A stretch of 64,000 nt of DNA from Aureobasidium sp. EXF-3400 (Eukaryota > Ascomycota > Dothideomycetes > Dothideales > Saccotheciaceae), in NCBI GenBank assembly GCA_024195585.1, contig SWBL01000180.1, positions 37,337 to 101,336 of the forward strand. Reading direction: 5' to 3'. Both the position numbers and the translations under genes were made by a program. The notes under the pieces were generated by a model. That model was not told the DNA's origin. It saw only the letters and a program-made list of their open reading frames with translations, and did not search any database. The first letter of the stretch is position 1, and each line of letters opens with the position of its first letter. This document shows positions 1-11,549 of this stretch, in pieces.

Positions 1-2367
1 GATGATGCGTATTGGGTCCAGCGTGTTAACAGCATCGGCGGAAGTGGGAAGCGACGCCCTTGCATCCCAGACCAAAACGCTGCCCATCATGGTACCTACA
101 GCGATAAACCGAGCTCGCTGCCCAGGAACGTCTGCAGGCGAGGATGGTGTGCCAGATTTGTACAAAGGTGTCATACTAGGGGAAGACACTGTTGACTGAC
201 CCGAGAAGTTGAGAAGTGGGTCTTCTGAAGACGTGAGAGTCGCAAAGGTTGAGCCGTCAATAGCGTGCGCTGAGATCTGTACTGCTTTTAGTCCACCAAA
301 AGACAGACCAGAAAGCCTCCACTCCTCTGTCGAACGTCTGTTCTGTTTGCCTTCCTCGAGATCTTGCACAGTCGATAGAGACAGACCATAATCCAGGTCG
401 CTCTTGGATGCCGATCGAGGGGACGTTGGGCCGCCAAAGAGAGACTTTGGTTCAGGAGGTGTCGAAGGCGACGCGAATTGTAGCTCGTTCGTTCTGGCAT
501 CCGAGCGGTTCGTATCGGTGACATTGAATCGAACGTACCGTTTGGCTGAAGCGGCCGAGTCTTCATCGAGGCCAGTTTCGAACACGAAAATAGCTTCTCC
601 AGCCTGGTTGCCATCATCCCCTGCAAAGTCGACCTCGAGTAACCTTCGCATGTTCCAGCCGAGACAAGTTCTTTGGAAGTCCTTGGGCTTACGATTAATG
701 AAGTCTTCAATCTCGTATGTCTCGGCTTTGATTTGCTCTTCGCTCAAGTACATGCCATTCCATGAAGTACGAGGCGAATAGCTGCCGTCTACATGAGAGT
801 TGCTGTAAGGGTTTGGGCGGGCTATGCGTCTGCTTGGCTCGACGAGATTCCAATATACAGATCTTCCAGTCGACCAGGCGAGGCGCTCCTTTGCCTCGTC
901 GTCTGATACTGCAGGCTTGTCGTCGCTGCTACGTTTCGGGAGCTTGGTCAAGTAGAAAAGCTCACCAAGCGCGTTGAGCACAACCGCCCACACCCTATTC
1001 TCTCCTTGACGCTTGACTGAGTATTGTTCATCAACCGCAATGGCGATTATGGGTACTCCAGGACTGACCACCCAGCGCGCTGTAACCTCACCTCGATCAA
1101 AGCGTTGGTCTCGAATTCCAAGAGGACCAAGACTATATGTTGTAAGGACACCGAGAGAAGAACCAGATATGAGTCCGATCAGACCGTCGGTCAGAGAAGG
1201 GATGGTAGAAGATTTGGCAATCCAGACACTGCAAATGGATTCTTGGATAGGCAACAGCTGTGGGATGCCCAATGCCGGAATAGAAATGCCGCTTGAAGGT
1301 CTCAAGAAGTGGCCACGCATCTCCTCAATATACCTATAGTAAACAAATCCACCGGGAGAGCCTTCACCATGAACCATGCCATACGGCTGACTGACATCCA
1401 TGGAATTTGGTATGCCTACGATGTTGCCAGGGCCAAGGCCGTACATGGCATCGCCAGGGAAGCGGTCAGAAAACTGAAGGAAGGTATTCGGATCGCCTAA
1501 CCCCCACGAGTCGGCCTTTTCAAGGGTTGGATCACTGCTTCCAGCAGTACCCACGTCGTCAGCGCCGTGTACGAAACGGGGAGGTCTCTTGTTCAGAGCC
1601 GTACCACCAAAGGTAGCGTGTAAGTGGTTGACAGTTGTGAACATCTGTGAAGGGTACACAACGATTGGCGATGCGACTGGAGGCTGGCCTAGACGAGCTT
1701 GAGCTGGTGAAGCAGGCGGTTGGACTGGTTTGCCACGAGCAAGCGAACGCAACAAGCGGGTGCGAAGGATATACTCGCTTCGCCATGAAGCAAGGGCAGT
1801 AACGCGAGTGAATGCGCGACGTTCGACGCGAAGACGGTCATCCAAATCGTCTTCGTCATGATAGGCATTGGGATCGAGGGAGTCTGGTCCAGGGAAGTAG
1901 CGCGAAAAGGCAGTCCTCCAGGCGTGGGGAGTAGTGACTAGATCGTGGAAGCGACGCGAGACGAGCGAAACAGCAGACAGGTCCTGAGGAGAGAGGTGTG
2001 CAAGGGCATGAGTCAAGATCTCATTGGGCAAGTCAGCGATGGGTGAGTGCTTGTCGCCAGGCTTCCTCGGTTTCTTGATGACAGCGAAAGCCGGACCCTC
2101 CAACTTCTTCCTGGAGGGTGATGCGGCTGATGAGGCGTTTTCGTATTCAGCAATGCGGTTGCGCGAAGCTGAGAAGGTGTTGTGCGCAGGACTCAGTCGC
2201 CCAGGCGTACTAGTGTCGGAGGCATGGCTGACAAGGCTAACACCTCCACCGCCATCGACTGGACTCGCGCCTCGTTGCTCTCCATGCTGGCTATCGAAGG
2301 TGGGCTCGGCGGGGCTCGTAGACTCGATGTGTGGCTGTTGAACAGGCGTGGAGGACTGTGCGTGCAT
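1..2367 (-). CDS. F-box protein with WD40-like C-terminus (3' end outside window)
   Basis: One uninterrupted frame runs from the ATG at 2367 to the left edge, giving about 789 residues without a stop, so the C-terminus is missing. The first 110 residues are low complexity. An F-box follows at about residues 112-157, beginning LPNEILTHALAHLSPQDL, which in known families binds Skp1 within an SCF ubiquitin ligase. The middle contains a Gly-rich conserved stretch (around GDAMYGLGPGNIVGIPNS), and near the edge VGTMMGSVLVWDA resembles a WD40 blade. The likely role is substrate recognition for an SCF ligase; the substrate cannot be told. No intron is needed. I did not match it to a named yeast F-box protein. 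Confidence 0.85.
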   Translation of the reverse strand, partial: MHAQSSTPVQQPHIESTSPAEPTFDSQHGEQRGASPVDGGGGVSLVSHASDTSTPGRLSPAHNTFSASRNRIAEYENASSAASPSRKKLEGPAFAVIKKPRKPGDKHSPIADLPNEILTHALAHLSPQDLSAVSLVSRRFHDLVTTPHAWRTAFSRYFPGPDSLDPNAYHDEDDLDDRLRVERRAFTRVTALASWRSEYILRTRLLRSLARGKPVQPPASPAQARLGQPPVASPIVVYPSQMFTTVNHLHATFGGTALNKRPPRFVHGADDVGTAGSSDPTLEKADSWGLGDPNTFLQFSDRFPGDAMYGLGPGNIVGIPNSMDVSQPYGMVHGEGSPGGFVYYRYIEEMRGHFLRPSSGISIPALGIPQLLPIQESICSVWIAKSSTIPSLTDGLIGLISGSSLGVLTTYSLGPLGIRDQRFDRGEVTARWVVSPGVPIIAIAVDEQYSVKRQGENRVWAVVLNALGELFYLTKLPKRSSDDKPAVSDDEAKERLAWSTGRSVYWNLVEPSRRIARPNPYSNSHVDGSYSPRTSWNGMYLSEEQIKAETYEIEDFINRKPKDFQRTCLGWNMRRLLEVDFAGDDGNQAGEAIFVFETGLDEDSAASAKRYVRFNVTDTNRSDARTNELQFASPSTPPEPKSLFGGPTSPRSASKSDLDYGLSLSTVQDLEEGKQNRRSTEEWRLSGLSFGGLKAVQISAHAIDGSTFATLTSSEDPLLNFSGQSTVSSPSMTPLYKSGTPSSPADVPGQRARFIAVGTMMGSVLVWDARASLPTSADAVNTLDPIRII

Positions 2368-2852
2368 AAAACTGTCGTAAGGGTGAATGTGAGAGAGGGA
2401 ATGACCGAGCCAGCAACAAGTGGTTCAGTCGGTCGCAGTTTGGGGGCGCTTTTTGATCTTGTCGTTGTGCTTGGGAGAAGTGGTTTCTGTTCCAAGTCCG
2501 TGTTTGGTGAGGGGCAAATCCCACTGAGGTCACTCCGCCGTTCTCTTTTGTCACGCTGTGGAGAACACAGTGACCAGACACTCGCTGTTCATTGCCCAGA
2601 CCATAGACACACAAGTTTCGAGATCAAAGAATAAGTGAGGATATTCACTCCATACATCATCACTAAATTTGGTTGTCTTGGTTCAAAGAATTCTGCCTTA
2701 TGAAGTATCTCCATGGAAAGGGAGCTCTCAATATACAAAGGGAAAAAAAGCGACGCCTGTGTTGGTATATTTGAACAAACGAAAAAGATATAGCAATGAG
2801 TAAAAGTATGAATTAAAAGTCGACTGTGTTGTAGCCCAATCCGGGTCGGTTC
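2368..2852. other. Intergenic, upstream of the F-box gene
   Basis: This 485-bp spacer holds the 5' region of the F-box gene and the 3' end of syf1, which are in tandem on the minus strand. I see no RNA gene or convincing coding sequence in it. Confidence 0.6.
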
Positions 2853-5356
2853 TCATATGTCATCGTCGACGTCGATGGCATCCGGATTGGCTGCTGGTTG
2901 CACGACAGGCGGGGCTCTGTTGCCGCCTTCTGGTCCACTGCTTGCAGCAACGAAACCCGTGGGGGCGCGGGCCTGGCGCTCCAAGGCCGCCATAGCATCT
3001 GTTTTTTGCGTAGTGTCGTCAAGGTGTCCATCTTCAGCCGGAGCTTGCTGACTACGTGCAATGGCCTGAGAGGCGATGAAGCTGACGTCGGTACTAGAAG
3101 ATGGTCAGTAATTGATGAAGATCTTAGCACATGCGACACGTACTTGTACTGTGCTTGGACGCTGCGCTTGATGCGGAGCATATCCTTGAAGGTGTCTTCG
3201 TTTCCATGCTGCACCTCGAAACTCTCCCACTTCTGCCAGAAGCCCGGCTCTCTTCTTGGATCACAAAATTGGCTGGCATGTCCGTAGATCGCTCTGGCAC
3301 GATCAATCTCTCCCAATCGTCTTTCCATCTCGGCAAACTTGAGACACATGTCTTTCGCTTCGCTGTCTGGCAATGCAGCGATAGCTCGCTCGTAGATCGA
3401 GCGAGTTGAAGTAAGGCCAAAGTTGGAGGCCGATTTGGTGATATAGAAGTTGAACATGTCCAAACGATCCTCATCCGAAACAGCACGCGTTGCCCGTTCG
3501 TAGATACGCATAGCATGACGAGCCAGCCCACGTTCTTCCTCTAGCTGGCCATACATAAGATATAGCACCTTGGCGAACTTCGGAGGACATCCTTCAACGG
3601 CCTGCTCGAAAAGATCTCGTAACCTCTCGATGCTGATCTTCCGGTCGACTGCCTTTTGGAGGTAAAGATTCCAGAGTTCGAAAGCCACTGGGTATGAGAA
3701 GAGATCAAGCCCACGTTCGTACACCTTGAATGACTCCTCAAAGTATTTGTTCTCTTCGAGTAGATTGGCGTAGTTGACAACAGTCTGAGGAGTAGCGATG
3801 CGTAATTCGAAGATGCGCTCGTACACCTTGCGAGTCTCGTCCAAGGTGCTGACGGATTCGACAAGATCAACGTAGAAAGACCATAGCTTCCAGCTCTTAT
3901 GTACTCGTTGTTGTGGACTTAGAGTTTCATCGAAGTAATCAACTGTGCTTCGTTTGGGTGCCTGAGTGGCCTTTGCCATAATATCAACGGCGCGATCGAA
4001 GTTCTCGTTGCGCAGCTCCATCTCTGCCCATTCGACCCACATCTCAGCGAGTTCGTTTACGGACTTGAAAGGTACCTTGACGGCCTTTTCCATAATGACC
4101 CTGGCATTGCGTAGATCGCCACGTTCCTCGTAGAATTTCGCATAATTGGTCCAGAGAGTATGGTACCTACCAATAGCTTTCTTGGGGTTGATTGCAGCAA
4201 TGGCGTTAGTATAAGTGTTGACAACTTCGGGCTTGTTATCGCCCCAAAGCGCGACCCGTTTCTCCCACTCATTGACGCTGTTGGGATTTTGTCGGAGTAA
4301 AACGTCGTTCAGGAGGAAGGGGCGACGATCCATGAGTTGCTCGAAGCGCATCATGCGGATGTCGAGTTCAAGATCAGCATTCTCATCAGGCGTGCCCTTT
4401 TCGGAACGGGTCTGGGCCTCATCCATTTTGATACCAATCAGCGCTTCCTCCGCTTCTGCGTAGGTGTCAAAGACAATGGAGAAGTCACGCACAGTCATGA
4501 CGGTGGTGATGCCTTCTTCAAAAACGTCTCTTGCACGCTCATAATCACCCTTGTTGATCCAGTATCGGGCGAGGCCTACCCACAGGATACCCCTCTGATC
4601 TGGAAAGCGTTGTATGCCACTACGAACTATGCGGTCCACATCGATACCGGTATCTTCACCTGTTTGTACCTGGCGAGCGTGGTCGATGATGAGCTCTAAC
4701 ATGTCAGTCCAGAATTGGAAGGGGCCTTTAGCTTCTTTGCTGCGGAAGCGCGGATTGTTGAGGATGTCCATGTATTTAACGACGGCATCTGTGTATTGTT
4801 TCTGGTCGATGAGGATGTCGATAAAGTCTTCGGCGTGCTCGGGGTGAATCTGCATGTAGCGGCGCCAGACCTTGATGGCTGTTTCGCCCGAGGCAGATGT
4901 GGCGAAAGGGCGGTAGAGGGCCCATATCCGGTTGTGCTGAGTGATGGGGAGGGCTCGTAGGGCGCGATCGAAGGTGCGACGGGTCTGGGTAATCCTGGGC
5001 TGCTTGCAGAGGAAGGATAGGTACATTTCCCAGATGCGGGGCATTTTATTGAGAAGAACCAGGGCTCTTTCGAACAAGGCGTTGACCTTTTGGAATTCGT
5101 CTGCATGGCGGGCAGGATTGCGGTTGCGCAGATGGCTCACGCGCAGATCCAGATACAACTTCCATAGCTTGTAGCTGCGTGGAAGGGCATTGCAGGCGCG
5201 TTCTAGGACAAAGGCCTGATCGAGGAGCGAGCCGGTCTGACGTTTGAAAGAAGCATAGTCGAGCCAGGCGCGGATGTTGGCCGGGTTGCGCAGAATGTCC
5301 TGCTCGTAGATAACATCGTTGTCGGTGACAAGATACAGATGCGAAGCTGTCGACAT
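2853..5356 (-). CDS. syf1: Pre-mRNA-splicing factor Syf1
   Basis: Exons are 3144-5356 and 2853-3093, with an intron at 3094-3143 (GTACGT...CTAG), giving 817 aa. The intron restores the usual C-terminus TDVSFIASQA; reading through it gives an unrelated tail. The protein is built of tandem HAT (half-a-TPR) repeats from about residue 10 to 690, with recurring W..Y..FE..RGN and ARAIYERA patterns, as in Syf1/XAB2 of the NineTeen complex, a scaffold of the activated spliceosome. The ATG at 5356 (MSTASHLYLVTDND) was chosen because the family begins at this point with the VTDxDIxxEQDILRNP block; the open frame extends further upstream without family similarity. It is divergent from vma8 across 325 bp. 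Confidence 0.93.
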
Positions 5357-5681
5357 GTCGAGGGAGATACACGCACGTCGTAGCGGGCCTACTGACGACG
5401 GCGGCAATGGCGACAGGGGCAGCGAAGAGCGAAATGCGACAACAGCGCAGTCGGAATCAGATTGGCGAGACAAACAGCTGGTTGCTGCGAGCTGCTCTCT
5501 AATTTGATAACTCGACTTTTGGACTTTCCAGAGCGAGCAGCTGCCCAAACTCGCGCGCGCCTTGGCGCTTTCCCCGAGCAACGACCAACGTCATGCAGCC
5601 AGCGGCCATACCATACCAGCCGCTCTCTGATAGACCACTCTCGCTTCCTCGTACATACACATTCGTCAAGCAGTCGACAAC
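5357..5681. promoter_or_regulatory. Shared divergent promoter region, syf1/vma8
   Basis: These 325 bp separate the start codons of two divergent housekeeping genes and must hold both 5' leaders. No clear TATA box is visible. Its promoter role is inferred from position only. Confidence 0.5.
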
Positions 5682-6568
5682 ATGTCTGCTGCAGGAGTAC
5701 GTCCTTGGCTGTTCCATCTTCAGTCATACGCTAACACGGGTTGCACAGAGAGAAGCCGTCTTCCCAACCCGGCAGTCGCTGGGCTTGATGAAGGGAAAAC
5801 TGAAGGGTGCCCAAACTGGCCACGACTTGCTCAAGCGCAAGAGTGAAGCTCTTACCAAACGCTTCCGAGAAATCACCCGCCGTATCGACGATGCAAAGCG
5901 CAAGATGGGCAGAGTCATGCAGATTGCTGCCTTCTCCCTCGCTGAGGTCAGCTACGCCATTGGAGGCGCCGGAATTGGCTACCAGATCCAGGAGTCTGTC
6001 CGCTCAGCAAAGTTCCGTGTCCGTACCCGCCAGGAGAACGTCAGTGGTGTCTTCCTGCCCCAATTCGAGAGTTTCCAAACAGAGGGCAACAACGACTTTG
6101 GCCTGACTGGTCTGGGCAAAGGAGGTCAGCAAGTCCAACGCTGTAGGGAGACATACGTGAGAGCTGTCGAGACTCTTGTCGAGCTCGCCAGTCTGCAGAC
6201 AGCCTTTGTCATCCTGGACGATGTCATCAAGGTCGTGAACCGCAGAGTCAACGCAATGTATGCATGCCTTCTACCCACTTCTACACCCAAACACGCAAGC
6301 TAATCCGTTCTGCAGTGAGCACGTTATTATTCCTCGTACAGAAAACACCATCAAATACATCAACTCGGAGCTGGATGAGCTGGACAGAGAAGAGTTCTTC
6401 AGGCTGAAGAAGGTCTCGGGCAAGAAAGAAAGAGACGCCCAGGCAGAGGAGGCCGAACGTCAAAAGGCCAAAAAGCTTGCTGAAGAGAAGGGCGTCGACT
6501 CGCAGGCCGGCGGCGGGCCCCAAGACATCCTAGGAGGAGGAGAGGATGATGAGGATGTCATTTTCTGA
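5682..6568 (+). CDS. vma8: V-type proton ATPase subunit D
   Basis: Exons are 5682-5696, 5749-6257 and 6316-6568, giving 258 aa, the usual length. Exon 1 encodes only MSAAG. Intron 1 (5697-5748) joins it to REAVFPTRQSLGLMKGKL, the canonical start of the family. Intron 2 (6258-6315) restores RRVNAIEHVIIPRTENTI. The long N- and C-terminal helices form the central rotor stalk of the V1 sector that couples ATP hydrolysis to proton pumping in vacuolar membranes. The tail ends in an acidic stretch (GGGEDDEDVIF). It converges on the snRNP gene, with only 81 bp between the stop codons. Confidence 0.96.
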
Positions 6569-6649
6569 TTTTGTTTTTGCTACTTTGAGATATCCTTTGC
6601 CGTTGCTGTAATCACCAAGCCACTGTACATGCACAACACGCGCATGCTT

Positions 6650-7589
6650 CTATTGACGCTGGAACGTGACTCTGATGGTGTTGTCACCTAGCGACATGCC
6701 TGCCGTGGCCTCTTTGGCACTGATAGCCCCATCCTCGGCTTCATACTCGACGAAAGCAATGCCCTTACGACCAGGCACAGTACGGACCTCCTTGAAACCC
6801 GCAAAGCGCGAGAAGATGGCTGTGAGGGCATCGACTCCGTAATCCTCGGGTACCTGTCTGATGAACAAGATCTTGTTGGGTGGGAGGTATTCGTCGGGCA
6901 CGACTCCAGCGCCAGCGCCCGATGTTCCCTTGAGACCTGCTCCACGTGCTGTCTTCGGGGCGCGCTGAGCAGCGGCTTCTGGCTCGGGAGCACCTGGTGC
7001 TGGTCGTTTGAGGTTCTTGGCTGCTTCGGCTGCTTCGAGGGCTTGCTTGCGCTCTGTTTATGTTTGTCAGCATCAAGATCCATGGTGTCCTACAAACCAC
7101 CAACCCACCCTTCTCGGCCTTGCGGTGACGCTTATGCTGTTCCAACTCTTCAGAAGTTCCTTCTCTTTGTACTGTCGCGTCACTCCTTGTGCGGGCGAAA
7201 TCGAGAGACATGGCCTGGCCGAACAACTCGAATCCGTTGACTTCGTCGATGGCGTTCTCAGCTGACTGGACGCTGTCGAAGACAATGAAGGCCTGTCCCT
7301 TGCGCTTCAAGCTTGACTTGGCGACGATGTCGATGATTGTTCCATACTCTTCGAAGATCTCGCGCAGAGCTTCTATGAGTTGAGGGATCTTGATGCGCTC
7401 AGACAGGTTCCTGGCCTTGAGGTCGCTAGAGTCAGTCTTGTCGATTCGCAACCTTGGTAGCTTTGAGCTGCAACTTCAGCACATACATAGACACTGTGCA
7501 CAGGTTAGTAGACGCTCTTACGCTTGTTCGTACGGAGTGCAATGTACGAACGTTGCGTTTGGCGCGGTTCCTTCATCTACAGTCGCCAT
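6650..7589 (-). CDS. U1 snRNP A / U2 snRNP B''-type protein, two RRMs
   Basis: Exons are 7552-7589, 7487-7493, 7109-7415 and 6650-7053, giving 251 aa. RRM1 spans about residues 12-90 (RNP2 VYARNL, RNP1-like RKGQAFIVF) and RRM2 about 170-250 (ILFIRQV, GIAFVEYE), separated by an Ala/Lys linker, the layout of the U1A/U2B'' family that binds U1 or U2 snRNA stem-loops. Exon 2 is a 7-nt micro-exon. Intron 1 (7494-7551) has a TACTAAC branch site. Intron 2 (7416-7486) has donor GTATGT and acceptor CTCAAG. Only this splicing gives the family sequence NATVYARNLSERIK; skipping the micro-exon destroys RNP2. U1A and U2B'' cannot be separated by eye. Confidence 0.85.
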
Positions 7590-7820
7590 CTTGTGAGTTT
7601 GTAGGCGATAGCAAGATATGCGATCAAAAGGTTTGGATAATGGATTGGATGTCGCAAAGGTCTCGAACAAGCAACTCTGGGATGCGCTGGTGGAGCACTG
7701 ACCAGCGCAAGTGGCTTGGCAAGCATTGGTCGATCGACACACGTAACAGGTCAGTAGTTCACTCAGTTACTATCACCGATACCAACAACATTGTCGAGCA
7801 CCAATACTATCATCGATTGA

Positions 7821-9470
7821 CATACCTGTACGCGACGATGCAGCTGGCCAGCTCTAACCGTATTGGGAGTCGAACCATATGATGACATATTGGAAATTAG
7901 AGCCATCTTCTTCAGTGGTGTCTTTGGCCTTGTGCAACGACAGCAGAGATCCTTTCTTACTGTACAGGCCTTGAAGTGCGCTCATATCTATGCTGCAATA
8001 GCTCCGTCTACCTGGCAAAAAATCAAAACCACCCTCCAGATCAGTCATGATTACAGTGTAACTCCGGCTGGCATAAAATGGAAAAGCAACACTTTGTTCA
8101 TCGTTTCGACAGTCGCTGTTGGTCTATTCACTGACCTATTCCTTTACGGCCTCGTCGTGCCAATATTACCATATATGCTACAGGATCGAGTTGGCATGCC
8201 AGAAGAACAAATCCAATCCCATGTGGATGGGCTACTCGCCGCTTATGCTGGAGCTTCCGTCGTCTTCTCGCCCGTTGCTGGAATCCTAGCAGACAAAACC
8301 TCCACGAGGCAAGGACCTTTTCTTTTCGGACTGACCGCCCTATTGCTCGCGACAGTATTGCTATTTATGGGGAACAATGTCCCAACCTTGGTTGTTGCAA
8401 GGCTCCTTCAAGGCTGTTCAGCCGCCTTTGTTTGGACGATTGGATTAGCACTATGTGTCGAGACTGTAGGTCCAGAGAACCTCGGCAAGACTATTGGTTC
8501 GATCTTCAGTTTCATATCGGTCGGCAATCTGGTCGCTCCTCTCTTAGGAGGAGTTTTGTACAAGAAAGCCGGCTATGTAGGCGTGTTTGGAATTGGCTTT
8601 GCCGTCCTGGCTATCGATTTCATCATGCGTTTGTTGGTCATCGAAAAGAAGGTTGCCCGCCGCTATAACTTCACTGCGCGTGAAGACAGTCATGAAGATA
8701 ATGCATCTCATGCCGATGACGAAGAAGCGGCCAGCAACGAACGAGAGCCTTTGCTAGGAACGAAAGCAGAGGACGACTATTACACTATCTCGAAAGAGCA
8801 GCCAGCCATCGTTCGCAAACTGCCAATTCTGCCTTGTCTCAAGAATCCTCGCCTGGTCGCAGCTTTGATGGTAGCCTTTGTTCAGGCACTATTACTCGGC
8901 GCCTTCGATGCCACTATACCTACTATTGGTCAAGAATACTTCGATTTCGACTCATTGAAAGCGGGCACATTGTTTCTTCCGCTGGGTGTCTTTGACTTTC
9001 TGCTCGGCCCTGTGTTTGGGTGGGTTGTCGATAAGTATGGTACCAAAGTGGCCGCGGTCGGAGGCTATACGTTCCTGGTTCCCTGTCTCGTCTTACTCCG
9101 TCTTCCACATGCTGGAGGCAAGGATCAAATCATACTATACGCAGGGCTCCTGGCATTGTGCGGAGTCGGGCTTGCTGCCATTGGAGCTCCATCGATCGTC
9201 GAGGCGGGTAATATCGTACAGAAGTATTACGATGTCAATCACGACTGGTTTGGGGAACAGGGACCTTTCGCGAGTTTATACGCAATGTCTTCAGTCGCGT
9301 TTTGCGCTGGGCTTGCTATCGGCCCAGAGATAGCCGGTGAATTGAAGCAGGTCATTGGGTATGGCAACATGAATATCGTAGTTGCAATCATCTGTGGGCT
9401 TACTGCAGCTCTGTCTTTCTTCTATATTGGAGACAAGCCCAAGATGCTCCGGAGCAGAGAATTTAGTTAG
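7821..9470 (+). CDS. MFS transporter, DHA1/VMAT-like
   Basis: The frame is open from 7821 to the stop at 9470, but the first in-frame ATG is inside transmembrane segment 1 (at MLQDRVG). A non-ATG start or, more likely, an unrecognised 5' exon is needed; ATGs at 7838, 7879 and 7882 lie in other frames. The conserved part starts at about KWKSNTLFIVSTVAVGLFTD and has about 12 hydrophobic segments, with an MFS motif A (GILADKTSTRQG) after segment 2. The central loop is acidic and contains EREPLLG, an acidic dileucine of the type that sorts proteins to vacuoles. The substrate is unknown; polyamine, amine or drug export are options. It is divergent from the snRNP gene. Confidence 0.8.
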   Translation, partial: HTCTRRCSWPALTVLGVEPYDDILEIRAIFFSGVFGLVQRQQRSFLTVQALKCAHIYAAIAPSTWQKIKTTLQISHDYSVTPAGIKWKSNTLFIVSTVAVGLFTDLFLYGLVVPILPYMLQDRVGMPEEQIQSHVDGLLAAYAGASVVFSPVAGILADKTSTRQGPFLFGLTALLLATVLLFMGNNVPTLVVARLLQGCSAAFVWTIGLALCVETVGPENLGKTIGSIFSFISVGNLVAPLLGGVLYKKAGYVGVFGIGFAVLAIDFIMRLLVIEKKVARRYNFTAREDSHEDNASHADDEEAASNEREPLLGTKAEDDYYTISKEQPAIVRKLPILPCLKNPRLVAALMVAFVQALLLGAFDATIPTIGQEYFDFDSLKAGTLFLPLGVFDFLLGPVFGWVVDKYGTKVAAVGGYTFLVPCLVLLRLPHAGGKDQIILYAGLLALCGVGLAAIGAPSIVEAGNIVQKYYDVNHDWFGEQGPFASLYAMSSVAFCAGLAIGPEIAGELKQVIGYGNMNIVVAIICGLTAALSFFYIGDKPKMLRSREFS

Positions 9471-10160
9471 CCCGCAAAGAAAGCGGGAGCGATGTCTAGC
9501 ACGTTGGTATAACAAGACAGATAAGTAGAACAAAGCATCCTCCCCGTGTGCTGTAGACAGTCACAGTTTTGCAATTGACCCCTTCTCCATCCCGAGGTAC
9601 AGGGTTATTATAAGCTATCGAAATGCACAGTTGCAATCAAAATGTGAGGCTAGCCACTGAGATAGCCTGTAATGGGGTTTCTCTGGGGAAACCACATTCT
9701 TCTTGAAAGTATTCTGCATTTCTATAGCTACAACTGTAACTGTCTTTTGCACACGGGCGGGAAGGATAGAAAGAACAAGCAATCTAGTGGTGTTTGACGT
9801 CGAGGAGGAAACGCCAAGGGATTATTTCAGTGGCTGATGAGGGGGCCCGAGCGCAATTCGACAACACAGGGCCGGCCTCCTAAAGAGCTGCGTGGGGTGC
9901 AAGAGACTCATCATCGACATACCCTCTATCGCATCCTGTCTTGTTGTGTGTGTTTGCACATCGATTGATCCACGACTACCTCTCCTGCCTCTCCGCTCTA
10001 GACCCCTCCAGCTCCCCACCGTCCCTGACCACACGTCCAGCACACGTCGACGCCCATACTTGCATCTGCGCTCACCAGGCCCGCACTCGCTCTCGGCCCT
10101 GCATTGACGACACGTCCCACGACTTTGTCGCAACCGCCCCGCCCTTAATCCTCCTGCACA
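9471..10160. other. Intergenic, MFS 3' end and PP2A leader
   Basis: This 690-bp spacer ends in a C-rich, pyrimidine-rich stretch (about 9960-10150) typical of the leader of a highly expressed fungal gene. I see no RNA gene. Confidence 0.5.
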
Positions 10161-11336
<1,176 letters not shown>

Positions 11337-11549
11337 ATGACGACGGGTGCCTCTTCGGCTGATAGATTGTACACTTATGCTTTCTGGCAGCTCCTGGTAA
11401 AGAAAACAGTCCGTGTGTTGACTGTCGTCTTTTGAATGCATTGGGGGTATCTAAGCATGCCATGAAAAGAAAAACGATCAAAACATAATCCCGCATCCAT
11501 CCTTTTCGTAATTCATTTTCCTACTTCCAATAACACACAATGCCGTGTG

